DNA of 13,684 nt from Verrucomicrobiota bacterium (GTDB lineage Bacteria; Verrucomicrobiota; Verrucomicrobiia; Limisphaerales; J093). A program made the position numbers and the translations under genes. The DNA lies in NCBI GenBank assembly GCA_029907285.1, contig JARYMD010000071.1, positions 1 to 13,684 on the forward strand, written 5' to 3'. Position 1 is the first letter of the stretch. Each line of letters begins with the position of its first letter. The notes under the pieces were generated by a model. That model made no database searches. It was given only the letters and a program-made list of their open reading frames with translations, and was not told the origin of the DNA. Below, in pieces: positions 7,307-13,684 of this stretch.

Positions 7307-8605
7307 CTACCTGCGCTGGGTCATGCCGAAATGTTTCTCCGCAAAACGGAAATACTGTTCCCAGTCGTAATCGGTGATGTCGTGTTTCCCAGAACGGATG
7401 TGGTATGCGATGCAGTTGCCGACGGGAGTATTTACAGGCGGCATCTCGGTGACGCCGAGTCCTGGCAGCTTGAACAACGCATAAACCGGCTCGGCATGTT
7501 TTGCGGCAAGGAACTCGCCTTTCGGGTCGGCCCATAAATCCTCCTGGGCACTCGCGACATAGACCGGTCTGGGCGCAATCAACGCGATCAACTGATGTTG
7601 ATCGACCGGGAGTGCGTCCTCGTTTCCGTTGTATTTTTTGAAATTGCCGCAGAACCAATGCGGGAACGAAGTGTTGATTCGCTCGACTGTCTCGCCGAAC
7701 CTGCGCCGGCTCAACGCTGCGCCGCCGCAACCCGAGTCATTCGAGATCACGATGGCGAATCGCCTGTCGGATGCGCCCGCCCACAGCGCGGCTTTGCCCT
7801 GCCGCGAATGGCCGAAAACGACGACACGTTTGGCGTCCAATGCCCGGTCGCGCTCGATGTAATCCATGGCACGGCTCAGTCCCCATGCCCATGCGGCAAT
7901 GGCGCCCCAATCGCCCGGCTTGAAAACGGTTGCGCTTCCGTTCTTGCTTAGCGCTGCGCGGACGCCTTTTTTCCATCCATCGGCATGGTCTGGTTCGATG
8001 TCGCCGTAGTAGAACGTGGCGACGGCGAAACCGCGCTCGAGCGCTTTGTCTATGGCCCAGCGGGTTGCCTGCAGACCGCGCGACTTTTCGGTGGCGCGAT
8101 TGTTGACGACCGAACCGTCATTTGAATCGCGCATCCAACTCCGGGTAATTCTTATGCCGGGGTCGGTGTGAACACTCTGGTTGCCGTAGAAATTGAGCCC
8201 GAGAAAGACCGGGACAGGCCGCGGCGCGTTCTTTGGGATGTAAACCAAAAGTTCCAGTGACGGCCCATCCTCTTGTCCTGTGAACATGATGAGGATTTGT
8301 TTGCGAATGGCTTTTCCGCCGAGCGCGTTTTTGTCTTCGGACAAGGTTTTGAATCGCATCCCGGCCGGCCGGCCTGGTGACCGCCCATACACATGCTCGG
8401 CAAACAGATCGAGTGTATGCGGTCTGCCGTGCTTCAGCCACGCTCTGGAGTTCTCGATGCGGCTACCATTTGGGAGCAGCAGCGGATCAGGCAAGACGTA
8501 ACCGGGCACTTTCGATTCATCGTAGTTGACCTCGGAAGTTGCCCCAAGTCCTGACAGTGTCACTATGAGTGCGCAAGCGTGGATGGCAGATGCGATCGTT
8601 TTCAT
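7307..8605 (-). CDS. Exported CE15 glucuronoyl esterase
   Basis: 432 aa. 4-O-methyl-glucuronoyl methylesterase family (carbohydrate esterase 15), which hydrolyses the ester between glucuronic acid side chains of xylan and lignin alcohols. Seen: a signal peptide (about residues 1-23, IASAIHACALIVTLSGLGA); FLGLNFYGNQ; GDWGAIAAWAWGLSRAMDY; the nucleophile motif VFGHSRQGKAALWAG with Ser267; SNDSGCGGAALSRR; the family signature RINTSFPHWFCGNF; ALIAPRPVYVASA; DLWADPKGEF; and SGKHDITDYDW with catalytic His408. Asp290 sits where fungal enzymes have Glu, and Asp356 (DLWADP) is the alternative acid used in some bacterial members. Lys271, Glu305 and Trp358 fit substrate-contact positions I recall from OtCE15A of Opitutus terrae. 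It lies 127 bp downstream of the GH5 gene on the same strand and could be co-transcribed or have its own promoter. The start is the only ATG preceding the signal peptide; its Shine-Dalgarno sequence is weak. Confidence 0.93.
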   Translation of the reverse strand: MKTIASAIHACALIVTLSGLGATSEVNYDESKVPGYVLPDPLLLPNGSRIENSRAWLKHGRPHTLDLFAEHVYGRSPGRPAGMRFKTLSEDKNALGGKAIRKQILIMFTGQEDGPSLELLVYIPKNAPRPVPVFLGLNFYGNQSVHTDPGIRITRSWMRDSNDGSVVNNRATEKSRGLQATRWAIDKALERGFAVATFYYGDIEPDHADGWKKGVRAALSKNGSATVFKPGDWGAIAAWAWGLSRAMDYIERDRALDAKRVVVFGHSRQGKAALWAGASDRRFAIVISNDSGCGGAALSRRRFGETVERINTSFPHWFCGNFKKYNGNEDALPVDQHQLIALIAPRPVYVASAQEDLWADPKGEFLAAKHAEPVYALFKLPGLGVTEMPPVNTPVGNCIAYHIRSGKHDITDYDWEQYFRFAEKHFGMTQRR

Positions 8606-8609
8606 GAGT

Positions 8610-8627
8610 TTGAAGATTAGCCTTCAA
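8610..8627. promoter_or_regulatory. Inverted repeat just upstream of the CE15 start
   Basis: TTGAAG, a 6-nt spacer, CTTCAA, ending 4 nt before the CE15 start codon on the minus strand. In the mRNA it would fold a small hairpin over the ribosome-binding region; as DNA it could be an operator half-site pair. Its role is inferred from position only. Confidence 0.35.
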
Positions 8628-8684
8628 GCCCTGGGAGATCAATTGCTTCGAGGCTTCGGGCCGCGCGGATGCATCTCGCAATTG

Positions 8685-8703
8685 CAGTGCATTAGTTGCA
8701 CTG
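8685..8703. promoter_or_regulatory. 7-bp inverted repeat in the GH5-CE15 gap
   Basis: CAGTGCA, a 5-nt TTAGT spacer, TGCACTG: a perfect 19-bp dyad. It lies 29 nt after the GH5 stop and about 80 nt before the CE15 start. It has no following T-tract, so an operator for a dimeric regulator is as likely as a hairpin at the end of the GH5 message. Confidence 0.4.
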
Positions 8704-8732
8704 GTGTTTTGAAGGATGTGCGCCGCGCTCGG

Positions 8733-10343
8733 TTACCATGCAGGTTTCTGATTTTGAGAATACCACTTGCGGAGCAGGAGCTGGCGGTCTGTTGGTGTTG
8801 GAAGCGGCTTCGTATTGTTTCGATCTTGTCCATGCTCGACACTCCATCCGTGCCACTCGCGAAATGCATGATAACTCCAGTCCCAGCCATGTGACTCGAA
8901 TATGTCGATCAGATCGCTCAAGTACCGAACTGCGCTGTCGCCGGGCGCCCAGCGTATGGCGCTGAATTCGCCCATGTAGATGTGAACGCCGTGGGTTTGC
9001 TGGAATTTGACCACGGGCTGCAATGCGCGTTCAAGCGCCGCCTTGTCCCAGTGCCGCCCCTCAATCACGCCCGGGTATGACAGGGCCGGTCCCGGCCCAT
9101 AAACCCCCTGGTGCGTGAAAGAGTGTGGAATGTACATGTGCACGCTGTAAACCACGTTCGATACCGGCAGTGGAACAAGGTCGCTCAAACCATCCGGGCC
9201 GCCCCATGAAGCAGGCTCGACTATTATTGTGCGCACCGGATCGACAGCGCGTATGGCACGGGCTGCGCGCTCAGCCAGCGCCTGCCAATCATCGCAGCCT
9301 TCCTCGATGAAATCCTCGACCGGTTCGTTGGCGAGGTCGTATCCCCAGACAACTTTCGAATCCTTGTATCGCCGGGCGACGTGTTCCCAAATTTCGACAA
9401 ACCGTTTTTGGCATGCCTTGTCGGTGAACAACCCGGAATCTGAACCTGCATAACCTCCGGACGTCACTTTGCCTCCGGGCGGCGAATGCAAATCGACGAC
9501 AACGTACAATCCGTTTTGTTGACACAATGGCAATGCGGCATCCAGTTTCTTGAGTTCGCTTTCCAGCCATGCATTGTATTCTTCCATGGCGATTGATTGG
9601 CCTTGTCTGCCGTGTCGGACGAGTTGCCACCGGACAAGATTCGCATTCCAATCGCGGCCAAGAACGCGCAGTCCTTCGGCGTCGATGTCGGGACTCACCA
9701 TCGCTCCGCGCAGCCGGGGCAGGTTGTGGCCTTTGAAGGAAGGCCCGACAGCGGTTGTCTTGGCGCGGATGACGGGCGGTTTGACAGCCGCAATCGTCAC
9801 GTCATCGAACCACACTTTCCCTTTGACCTGCTCGAGCCCGAGAACGAGCCGGGCAGAGGCTGCGTCCGTGGGCACGCGGGTGGTAAATGAGATTCGATGC
9901 CAATCGAAAGTGCCGGTCCCGATTTCGGCTTGGGGCCACAGTTTTCGGTCTGGACTTTCAATGGCCAGCATGCATTTCACCCCGTTCCATGGGTTTGGCT
10001 TGCTGGTGACGTTCTGTGCTTTGGCCATGGCTGAGACGCGGACCAAATAACCGCGCATGGCATCAACAGGAATCGGAACACTTGCAATCCGCGATGGTTC
10101 GCCTCCTTCGCGATCGTTTTCAATTGCAAGTGCGAGTCCGCCATTATAGCCGGGCTCAAGCTTTATCTGGCCATTCCAGTGCGACAACGAATCGGCAACC
10201 TCAAAATCGGTTTGAAAGAAAATGCTGGGTTGGGTCTGTGGTTGTTCTGACGCCTCTAGTCCGGCCTGAAACAGTACGGCAGCCGCAGCTAATGCTGTTG
10301 TTAACAACCAGCCCAAGGGATTTGAGTGCTTCGGCATTTGCAT
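8733..10343 (-). CDS. Exported GH5 glycoside hydrolase with N-terminal CBM-like domain
   Basis: 536 aa from the ATG at 10343, chosen because GGAG lies 5 nt upstream and the signal peptide (NPLGWLLTTALAAAAVLFQAG) follows at once; the frame is open to 10412. Residues about 40-185 form a beta-sandwich like CBM4/9-type modules (FFQTDFEVADSLSHWNG ... GKVWFDDVTIAAV). The catalytic (beta/alpha)8 barrel at about 200-520 shows the GH5 set: RW (Arg238) after NANL, VVVDLHSPPGG (His286), DLANEP with acid/base Glu340, SVHMYIPH (His402, Tyr404), IYMGEF with nucleophile Glu459, and WDWSYHAF with Trp489. GH5 enzymes are retaining endo-acting beta-glucanases, mannanases and relatives; the subfamily and substrate cannot be fixed by eye. 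The gene is upstream of CE15 on the same strand and divergent from the PPDK_N gene, supporting a role in hemicellulose breakdown. Confidence 0.88.
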   Translation of the reverse strand: MQMPKHSNPLGWLLTTALAAAAVLFQAGLEASEQPQTQPSIFFQTDFEVADSLSHWNGQIKLEPGYNGGLALAIENDREGGEPSRIASVPIPVDAMRGYLVRVSAMAKAQNVTSKPNPWNGVKCMLAIESPDRKLWPQAEIGTGTFDWHRISFTTRVPTDAASARLVLGLEQVKGKVWFDDVTIAAVKPPVIRAKTTAVGPSFKGHNLPRLRGAMVSPDIDAEGLRVLGRDWNANLVRWQLVRHGRQGQSIAMEEYNAWLESELKKLDAALPLCQQNGLYVVVDLHSPPGGKVTSGGYAGSDSGLFTDKACQKRFVEIWEHVARRYKDSKVVWGYDLANEPVEDFIEEGCDDWQALAERAARAIRAVDPVRTIIVEPASWGGPDGLSDLVPLPVSNVVYSVHMYIPHSFTHQGVYGPGPALSYPGVIEGRHWDKAALERALQPVVKFQQTHGVHIYMGEFSAIRWAPGDSAVRYLSDLIDIFESHGWDWSYHAFREWHGWSVEHGQDRNNTKPLPTPTDRQLLLRKWYSQNQKPAW

Positions 10344-10352
10344 ATCGGCTCC

Positions 10353-10382
10353 ATTGTTACCGGCAGAACGGGAGATTGTCAG
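10353..10382 (-). promoter_or_regulatory. Candidate promoter of the GH5 gene
   Basis: On the minus strand, CTGACA (10377-10382), an 18-nt spacer, then AACAAT (10353-10358), 5/6 and 4/6 matches to the -35 and -10 consensus. The predicted transcript start would fall only a few bases before the ATG at 10343, which conflicts with the good GGAG ribosome-binding site there, so either the promoter call or the start may be wrong. A lone TTGACA at 10450-10455 (minus) has no matching -10. Confidence 0.25.
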
Positions 10383-10487
10383 GTTTTCTGTTGGTGGGGA
10401 ACGGGATTGCATTGTGCACGTCCGCGGTGCGGTCTGGTTGTTTTACGATTGTCAAACCGGAACCGACATGTTGGTGTTTGTCCTGCA

Positions 10488-13127
10488 ATGGCAATGCAAA
10501 TCGACTCTGACAAACCACGGTTGAGCACAGGTCTGCCGGGCCTTGATCGTGTATTGACCGGCTTGCTGCCCGGTGACAATGTCGTATGGGAAATCGACGG
10601 CGTTCGCGATTACCTCCCCGTAATTGGTCCGCTGGCGGCAGAAGCCGGCCGCCTCAAAAGACGGCTGATCTATTTCAGGTTCGCAGATCACCAGCCGTTG
10701 CTCGGAGATGACAGCGGCGCAATCGTTCGCCAATTGTATCCTCAATTGGGCTTCGAACGGTTCGTTACGGAGATTTTGGATGTGATCGAACATGCCGGGC
10801 GCGGCGCCTACTATGTATTCGACTGTTTGTCGGACCTTGCGCCGGATTGGTTTAGCGACCGGATGCTGGGCAATTTCTTCATGATTGTCTGCCCGTACTT
10901 ATACGAACTGGAGACAATTGCTTATTTTGCGTTGCAGAAAAACCTGCATTCTTTTCATGCAACGCGCCCGATCTTCAATACAGCGCAGGTGATCATCGAG
11001 GTGTACCGGAAGAGCAACCACCTTTTCATCCACCCTTTGAAGGTCTGGCAACGTCAATCGCCGACCCTCTACATGCTCCATAGCTGGGAGGGTGAAGAGT
11101 TCACCCCGGTGACAAGCAGCGCTGTGACGACGGATATCCTTTCCTCAGTGCCAACTCCGTGGCTCGAGTTCACAATCCATCGGCCGGGGACATGGGCTCG
11201 CACCTTTCAGCAAGCCCAACAAGTCCTGAATCAGCTTCAGCAGGGACTGAAGCCAGACCGTGATCCGGCCGAATTGCTTGTGCGGCTGGTGAAGATGGTT
11301 GTGACAAGGGACGAACGGTTTTTGCCGCTTGTGACGAAGTACTTTGACCTTGCGGACGTTGTGCGTGTCATGCAGCGGATGATTGGAACCGGGCTGATCG
11401 GCGGCAAATCGCTTGGGATGCTCCTTGCCAGGGCAATACTCACCAAGACAGACCCCAAGTGGCATTGTCTGCTGGAGGGGCACGACTCGTTCTTCGTGGG
11501 GTCGGACGTTTTCTATACGTACCTTGTGCAAAACGGCTGTTGGTGGCTCAGGCGCCGCCACAAGGATTTCAACGTTGTCCTGGAACGAGCCGCTGAAGCC
11601 AGGCAAAAGATAATGCAGGGGAAATTCCCCGAGTACATTCAAGAACAGTTCCTTGAAATGCTCGAGTATTTCGGGCAATCGCCCTTGATCGTGCGATCCA
11701 GCAGCTTGCTCGAAGACAACTACGGAAACGCTTTTTCGGGCAAGTACGAGAGCGTGTTCTGCGCAAACCAAGGGTCTCCACAGGAAAGGTTGAGCGCCTT
11801 CATGGACGCAGTCAGAACTGTTTACGCCAGCGCAATGAACGAGGAGAGTCTTCACTATCGCCGACGATACGGTCTGTTGGACCGCGACGAGCAGATGGCT
11901 CTTCTGATACAGCGAGTTTCGGGCGAGTTGCGTGACAACCTGTTTTTCCCTCATGTGGCGGGTGTCGGGTTCTCGTTTAATCCGTTCGTCTGGAATGAGG
12001 AAATCGATCCGAAAGCGGGTGTGCTGCGGATGGTTTTTGGGCTTGGGACACGAGCAGTCGAACGCACGGATGATGACTACACGAGATTAGTGGCGTTGAA
12101 TGCCCCTCTCGAACGTCCCGAAGCCACGCCGGAACAGGTCCGCGAATTCGCCCAGAGGCGGGTCGATGTGCTCGATCTCAGAAGCAACCGGCTCGCCTCA
12201 AAGCCGTTCGACCAAGTAGCGCTGACCATCGAACCGGAGCTGTTGGATTACTTCGCAGAGCGTGACGAGGATTCCGCGGCAAGGGCATTGGATGGCGACG
12301 AGCAAAAGACATTCCACGGGTTTCTGAGCTTTGACCGGTTTCTTGCAGAAACCGGGTTTGCGGCGACCATGCGTGAACTCTGCCGGGTGCTCGAACAGAA
12401 TTATGAACACCCCGTCGATGTCGAGTTCACTGCGAATCTCAGCAAGGACGGCTCATTCAGAATCAATCTTGTCCAGTGCCGGCCGTTCCAGGTCAAAATC
12501 GGCGCCGAGGGCGGGCGGGTTCGGCCTCCGGAGCGATTGGATGCGGGCTCGATAGTCCTTGCAACGCGCGGACCGGTTGTCGGGCACAGCATTGCGACGG
12601 TGATACAAAGATTGATCTATGTGCGGCCATCGGTTTACAGCCAGCTTTCGTCGAGCCGGCGTTACTCCGTTGCGCGGAACATCGGACGGCTGGCTCATCT
12701 CGGGGATTCGAGCGCCAGACAGTGTTTGATGTTGGTGGGCCCGGGGCGATGGGGAACGTCCATGCCTTCTTTGGGGGTGCCGGTTTCGTTTGCGGAGATA
12801 AACACCGCATCAGTGCTTTGCGAGCTGGCACTGATGCATGAAGGTTTGGTCCCCGATGTCTCTTTGGGCACACACTTCTTCAACGATCTTGTCGAGATGG
12901 ACATGCTGTATCTGGCGGTTGCACCGGGCAAACAGGGGGACACACTCAACGAAGAATTCATCCTGCGCCAGAAAAACCAACTTCAGCGCCTGTTGCCGTC
13001 AGCCGCTGATCTGGCGGATGTGCTGTGGGTGATTGATTCCGATTGTCTGGTGGATGGGGGCGCTTTGTTTTTGAACGTGGACTCGATGAAACAGGAGGGC
13101 GTTTGCTACTGGACCCGCGGGGGTTGA
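10488..13127 (+). CDS. PEP/pyruvate-binding (PPDK_N, ATP-grasp) protein with degenerate KaiC-like N-terminus
   Basis: 879 aa, cytoplasmic. Residues about 13-38 (STGLPGLDRVLTGLLPGDNV) look like the start of KaiC/RadA-type RecA-fold domains, but the P-loop GxxxxGKT is absent; a Walker-B-like AYYVFD follows at about 107-112. Residues about 300-668 are a complete-looking PPDK_N domain (PF01326): GLIGGKSLGM (about 302-311), VRSSSLLEDNYGNAFSGKYE (about 402-421), GLGTRAVERTDDDYTRLV, and VEFTANLSKDGSFRINLVQCRPF ending the ATP-grasp fold. The phosphohistidine swivel domain and PEP-binding barrel of PEP synthase and PPDK are missing. In their place is a conserved-looking 200-residue domain with GPGRWGTSMPSLGVPV (about 751-766) and DVSLGTHFFNDLVEMDMLYL. 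It probably binds ATP and may phosphorylate an unknown acceptor; it should not be called PEP synthase. The frame is open back to 10326, but those codons read as non-coding; the ATG at 10494 is an equal alternative start. No clear Shine-Dalgarno sequence. Confidence 0.85.
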   Translation: MAMQIDSDKPRLSTGLPGLDRVLTGLLPGDNVVWEIDGVRDYLPVIGPLAAEAGRLKRRLIYFRFADHQPLLGDDSGAIVRQLYPQLGFERFVTEILDVIEHAGRGAYYVFDCLSDLAPDWFSDRMLGNFFMIVCPYLYELETIAYFALQKNLHSFHATRPIFNTAQVIIEVYRKSNHLFIHPLKVWQRQSPTLYMLHSWEGEEFTPVTSSAVTTDILSSVPTPWLEFTIHRPGTWARTFQQAQQVLNQLQQGLKPDRDPAELLVRLVKMVVTRDERFLPLVTKYFDLADVVRVMQRMIGTGLIGGKSLGMLLARAILTKTDPKWHCLLEGHDSFFVGSDVFYTYLVQNGCWWLRRRHKDFNVVLERAAEARQKIMQGKFPEYIQEQFLEMLEYFGQSPLIVRSSSLLEDNYGNAFSGKYESVFCANQGSPQERLSAFMDAVRTVYASAMNEESLHYRRRYGLLDRDEQMALLIQRVSGELRDNLFFPHVAGVGFSFNPFVWNEEIDPKAGVLRMVFGLGTRAVERTDDDYTRLVALNAPLERPEATPEQVREFAQRRVDVLDLRSNRLASKPFDQVALTIEPELLDYFAERDEDSAARALDGDEQKTFHGFLSFDRFLAETGFAATMRELCRVLEQNYEHPVDVEFTANLSKDGSFRINLVQCRPFQVKIGAEGGRVRPPERLDAGSIVLATRGPVVGHSIATVIQRLIYVRPSVYSQLSSSRRYSVARNIGRLAHLGDSSARQCLMLVGPGRWGTSMPSLGVPVSFAEINTASVLCELALMHEGLVPDVSLGTHFFNDLVEMDMLYLAVAPGKQGDTLNEEFILRQKNQLQRLLPSAADLADVLWVIDSDCLVDGGALFLNVDSMKQEGVCYWTRGG

Positions 13128-13390
13128 ACTTTGACGCAGTTTCGTTGCGCACCTGCTCTTAACCCGGAAACCGCACCGGCCAACCACTCGGATTTACCCA
13201 TGCCTTCGCTCCGGTGAGATTTTGGGGTTAGCGCATGGAAGCGCGGGCGTGGCAGCGGCATTTGCTGGATGAATTCGGTTTGCCAAGAAGAAAGTGGCAG
13301 CGTTGCGGCCGCGTTGTGGCGAGGGATGCCAAACACCGGCAGCGGCGAGTAGCCAGTTGGGCGTTATGGCAAGGCATGCCCGATCGGTCT

Positions 13391-13403
13391 GAGGCGGAGC
13401 CTC
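13391..13403. repeat. GGA-triloop palindrome
   Basis: GAGGC, loop GGA, GCCTC. Same loop as the 9-bp hairpin at 4609-4629. Likely a short REP-like intergenic element; no T-run follows. Confidence 0.4.
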
Positions 13404-13512
13404 GCTAAGTGTATGTGTCGCCTGACCTGCGAGTGAAAGCGACCGAGTAAGGGCGGGAAGGACGAAGTCGAACCAAGGGGGCAGGGACGTTCTCAGAAAT
13501 CCGAGTCGGGAT

Positions 13513-13525
13513 AGGCCGAAGGCCT
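13513..13525. repeat. GAA-triloop palindrome
   Basis: AGGCC, loop GAA, GGCCT. A short perfect stem in otherwise featureless intergenic DNA. Confidence 0.35.
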
Positions 13526-13684
13526 GGTGAAGGCGATCGGCGAAGGGGGATTCTTTTCACTTTGCGTTGTTGCTGGTTCGGTTGGCCTGGCGATTGGTGG
13601 TGAGCTGTGCGGTGGCAGGCGTGTTGAGCCGGGCTGAACAAGCATTGTCGCGTCAAAGGTGAAGCTTCCGGGGACTTGTTGTGT

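Larger units (their letters stand above)
13128..13684. other. Non-coding right end with small palindromes
   Basis: 557 bp after the PPDK_N gene to the window edge. No frame shows a recognisable protein. It holds two triloop palindromes, GAGGC-GGA-GCCTC (13391-13403) and AGGCC-GAA-GGCCT (13513-13525), and GCCGGGCTG (13628-13636) plus GCATTGTCGC (13642-13651), both of which also occur in or just beside repeat copy 1. Confidence 0.55.

Noticed and set aside
6804..7370. 188-codon forward frame starting in an ATGA overlap with the lyase stop codon
   Set aside because: The overlap looks operonic, but the frame runs through the intergenic repeat, has no domain-like pattern, is rich in Arg, Cys and Ser, and ends antisense inside the well-supported CE15 gene.
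6837..7730. 297-codon reverse frame
   Set aside because: Its first half lies within the CE15 gene in another frame; the remainder has low-complexity Arg/Ala/Pro composition and no recognisable family.
10326..10487. N-terminal extension of the PPDK_N frame
   Set aside because: The codons read as Cys/Arg/Trp-rich non-domain sequence and overlap the GH5 promoter and leader; the conserved domain begins after 10488.
10488..10620. KaiC-type ATPase with active P-loop
   Set aside because: The start of the domain is similar, but the GxxxxGKT stretch is replaced by EIDGVRDYLP, so nucleotide hydrolysis by this domain is unlikely.
11145..11954. 269-codon reverse frame
   Set aside because: Fully antisense to the PPDK_N domain, whose forward frame carries conserved motifs; a shadow frame.
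13235..13408. 57-codon forward frame (MEARAWQRHLLDEFGL ...)
   Set aside because: Short, Arg/Trp-rich, without a ribosome site, and it ends in the 13391-13403 palindrome. Not enough to call a gene.
13405..13656. 83-codon reverse frame at the right end
   Set aside because: Arg/Pro/Ser composition typical of GC-rich non-coding DNA, and it spans a palindrome.

Overview
The window reads as chromosomal DNA of a Verrucomicrobiota bacterium, probably the Limisphaerales/Pedosphaeraceae side. This is inferred from three things. The secreted hydrolase at the left end finishes with the 'VEAS-x(5)-W ... FYRVR' tail module that is very common on exported proteins of this phylum. A small DUF1844 protein is present. 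The window also encodes several exported polysaccharide-active enzymes (glucuronoyl esterase, GH5, heparinase II/III-like lyase), and its intergenic DNA carries short palindromic repeats. No rRNA, tRNA, CRISPR array, transposase, integrase or phage gene was seen.

Layout, left to right. (1) 154-2799, minus: large exported alpha/beta-hydrolase (lipase-like, GHSRG) with a CARDB-like beta domain in front and jelly-roll plus tail modules behind. (2) A divergent gap holds candidate promoters for both directions. (3) 3206-3910 and 3903-4355, plus: a stand-alone LON substrate-binding-domain protein and a DUF1844 protein whose reading frames overlap by 8 nt, so they are almost certainly co-expressed. 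(4) 4356-4896: non-coding gap unusually rich in inverted repeats. (5) 4897-6807, plus: exported heparinase II/III-like polysaccharide lyase. (6) 6808-7306: non-coding gap. (7) 7307-8605 and 8733-10343, minus: CE15 glucuronoyl esterase and, upstream of it on the same strand, a GH5 glycoside hydrolase with an N-terminal CBM-like domain. (8) 10488-13127, plus and divergent from the GH5 gene: a PEP/pyruvate-binding (PPDK_N, ATP-grasp) protein with a degenerate KaiC/RadA-like N-terminus and an uncharacterised C-terminal domain. (9) 13128-13684: no convincing gene, a few small palindromes.

How they fit together. The lyase, CE15 and GH5 form a loose cluster for plant-type or uronate-containing polysaccharide breakdown: CE15 enzymes cut ester bonds between glucuronoxylan and lignin, GH5 enzymes cut beta-glycans or mannans, and heparinase II/III-fold lyases cleave uronate-containing chains. 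All three carry signal peptides. They are not one operon, since they lie on both strands with gaps of 127 to about 500 bp. The LON/DUF1844 pair and the PPDK_N protein look like housekeeping or regulatory genes unrelated to sugar use.

The most unusual items are the PPDK_N protein, which lacks the phosphohistidine and PEP-barrel domains of PEP synthase and starts with an NTPase-like domain without a P-loop, and the intergenic repeat family centred on ATATGCGGGCTAA present in three separate gaps. I found no clear sign of an undescribed defence or mobile system.
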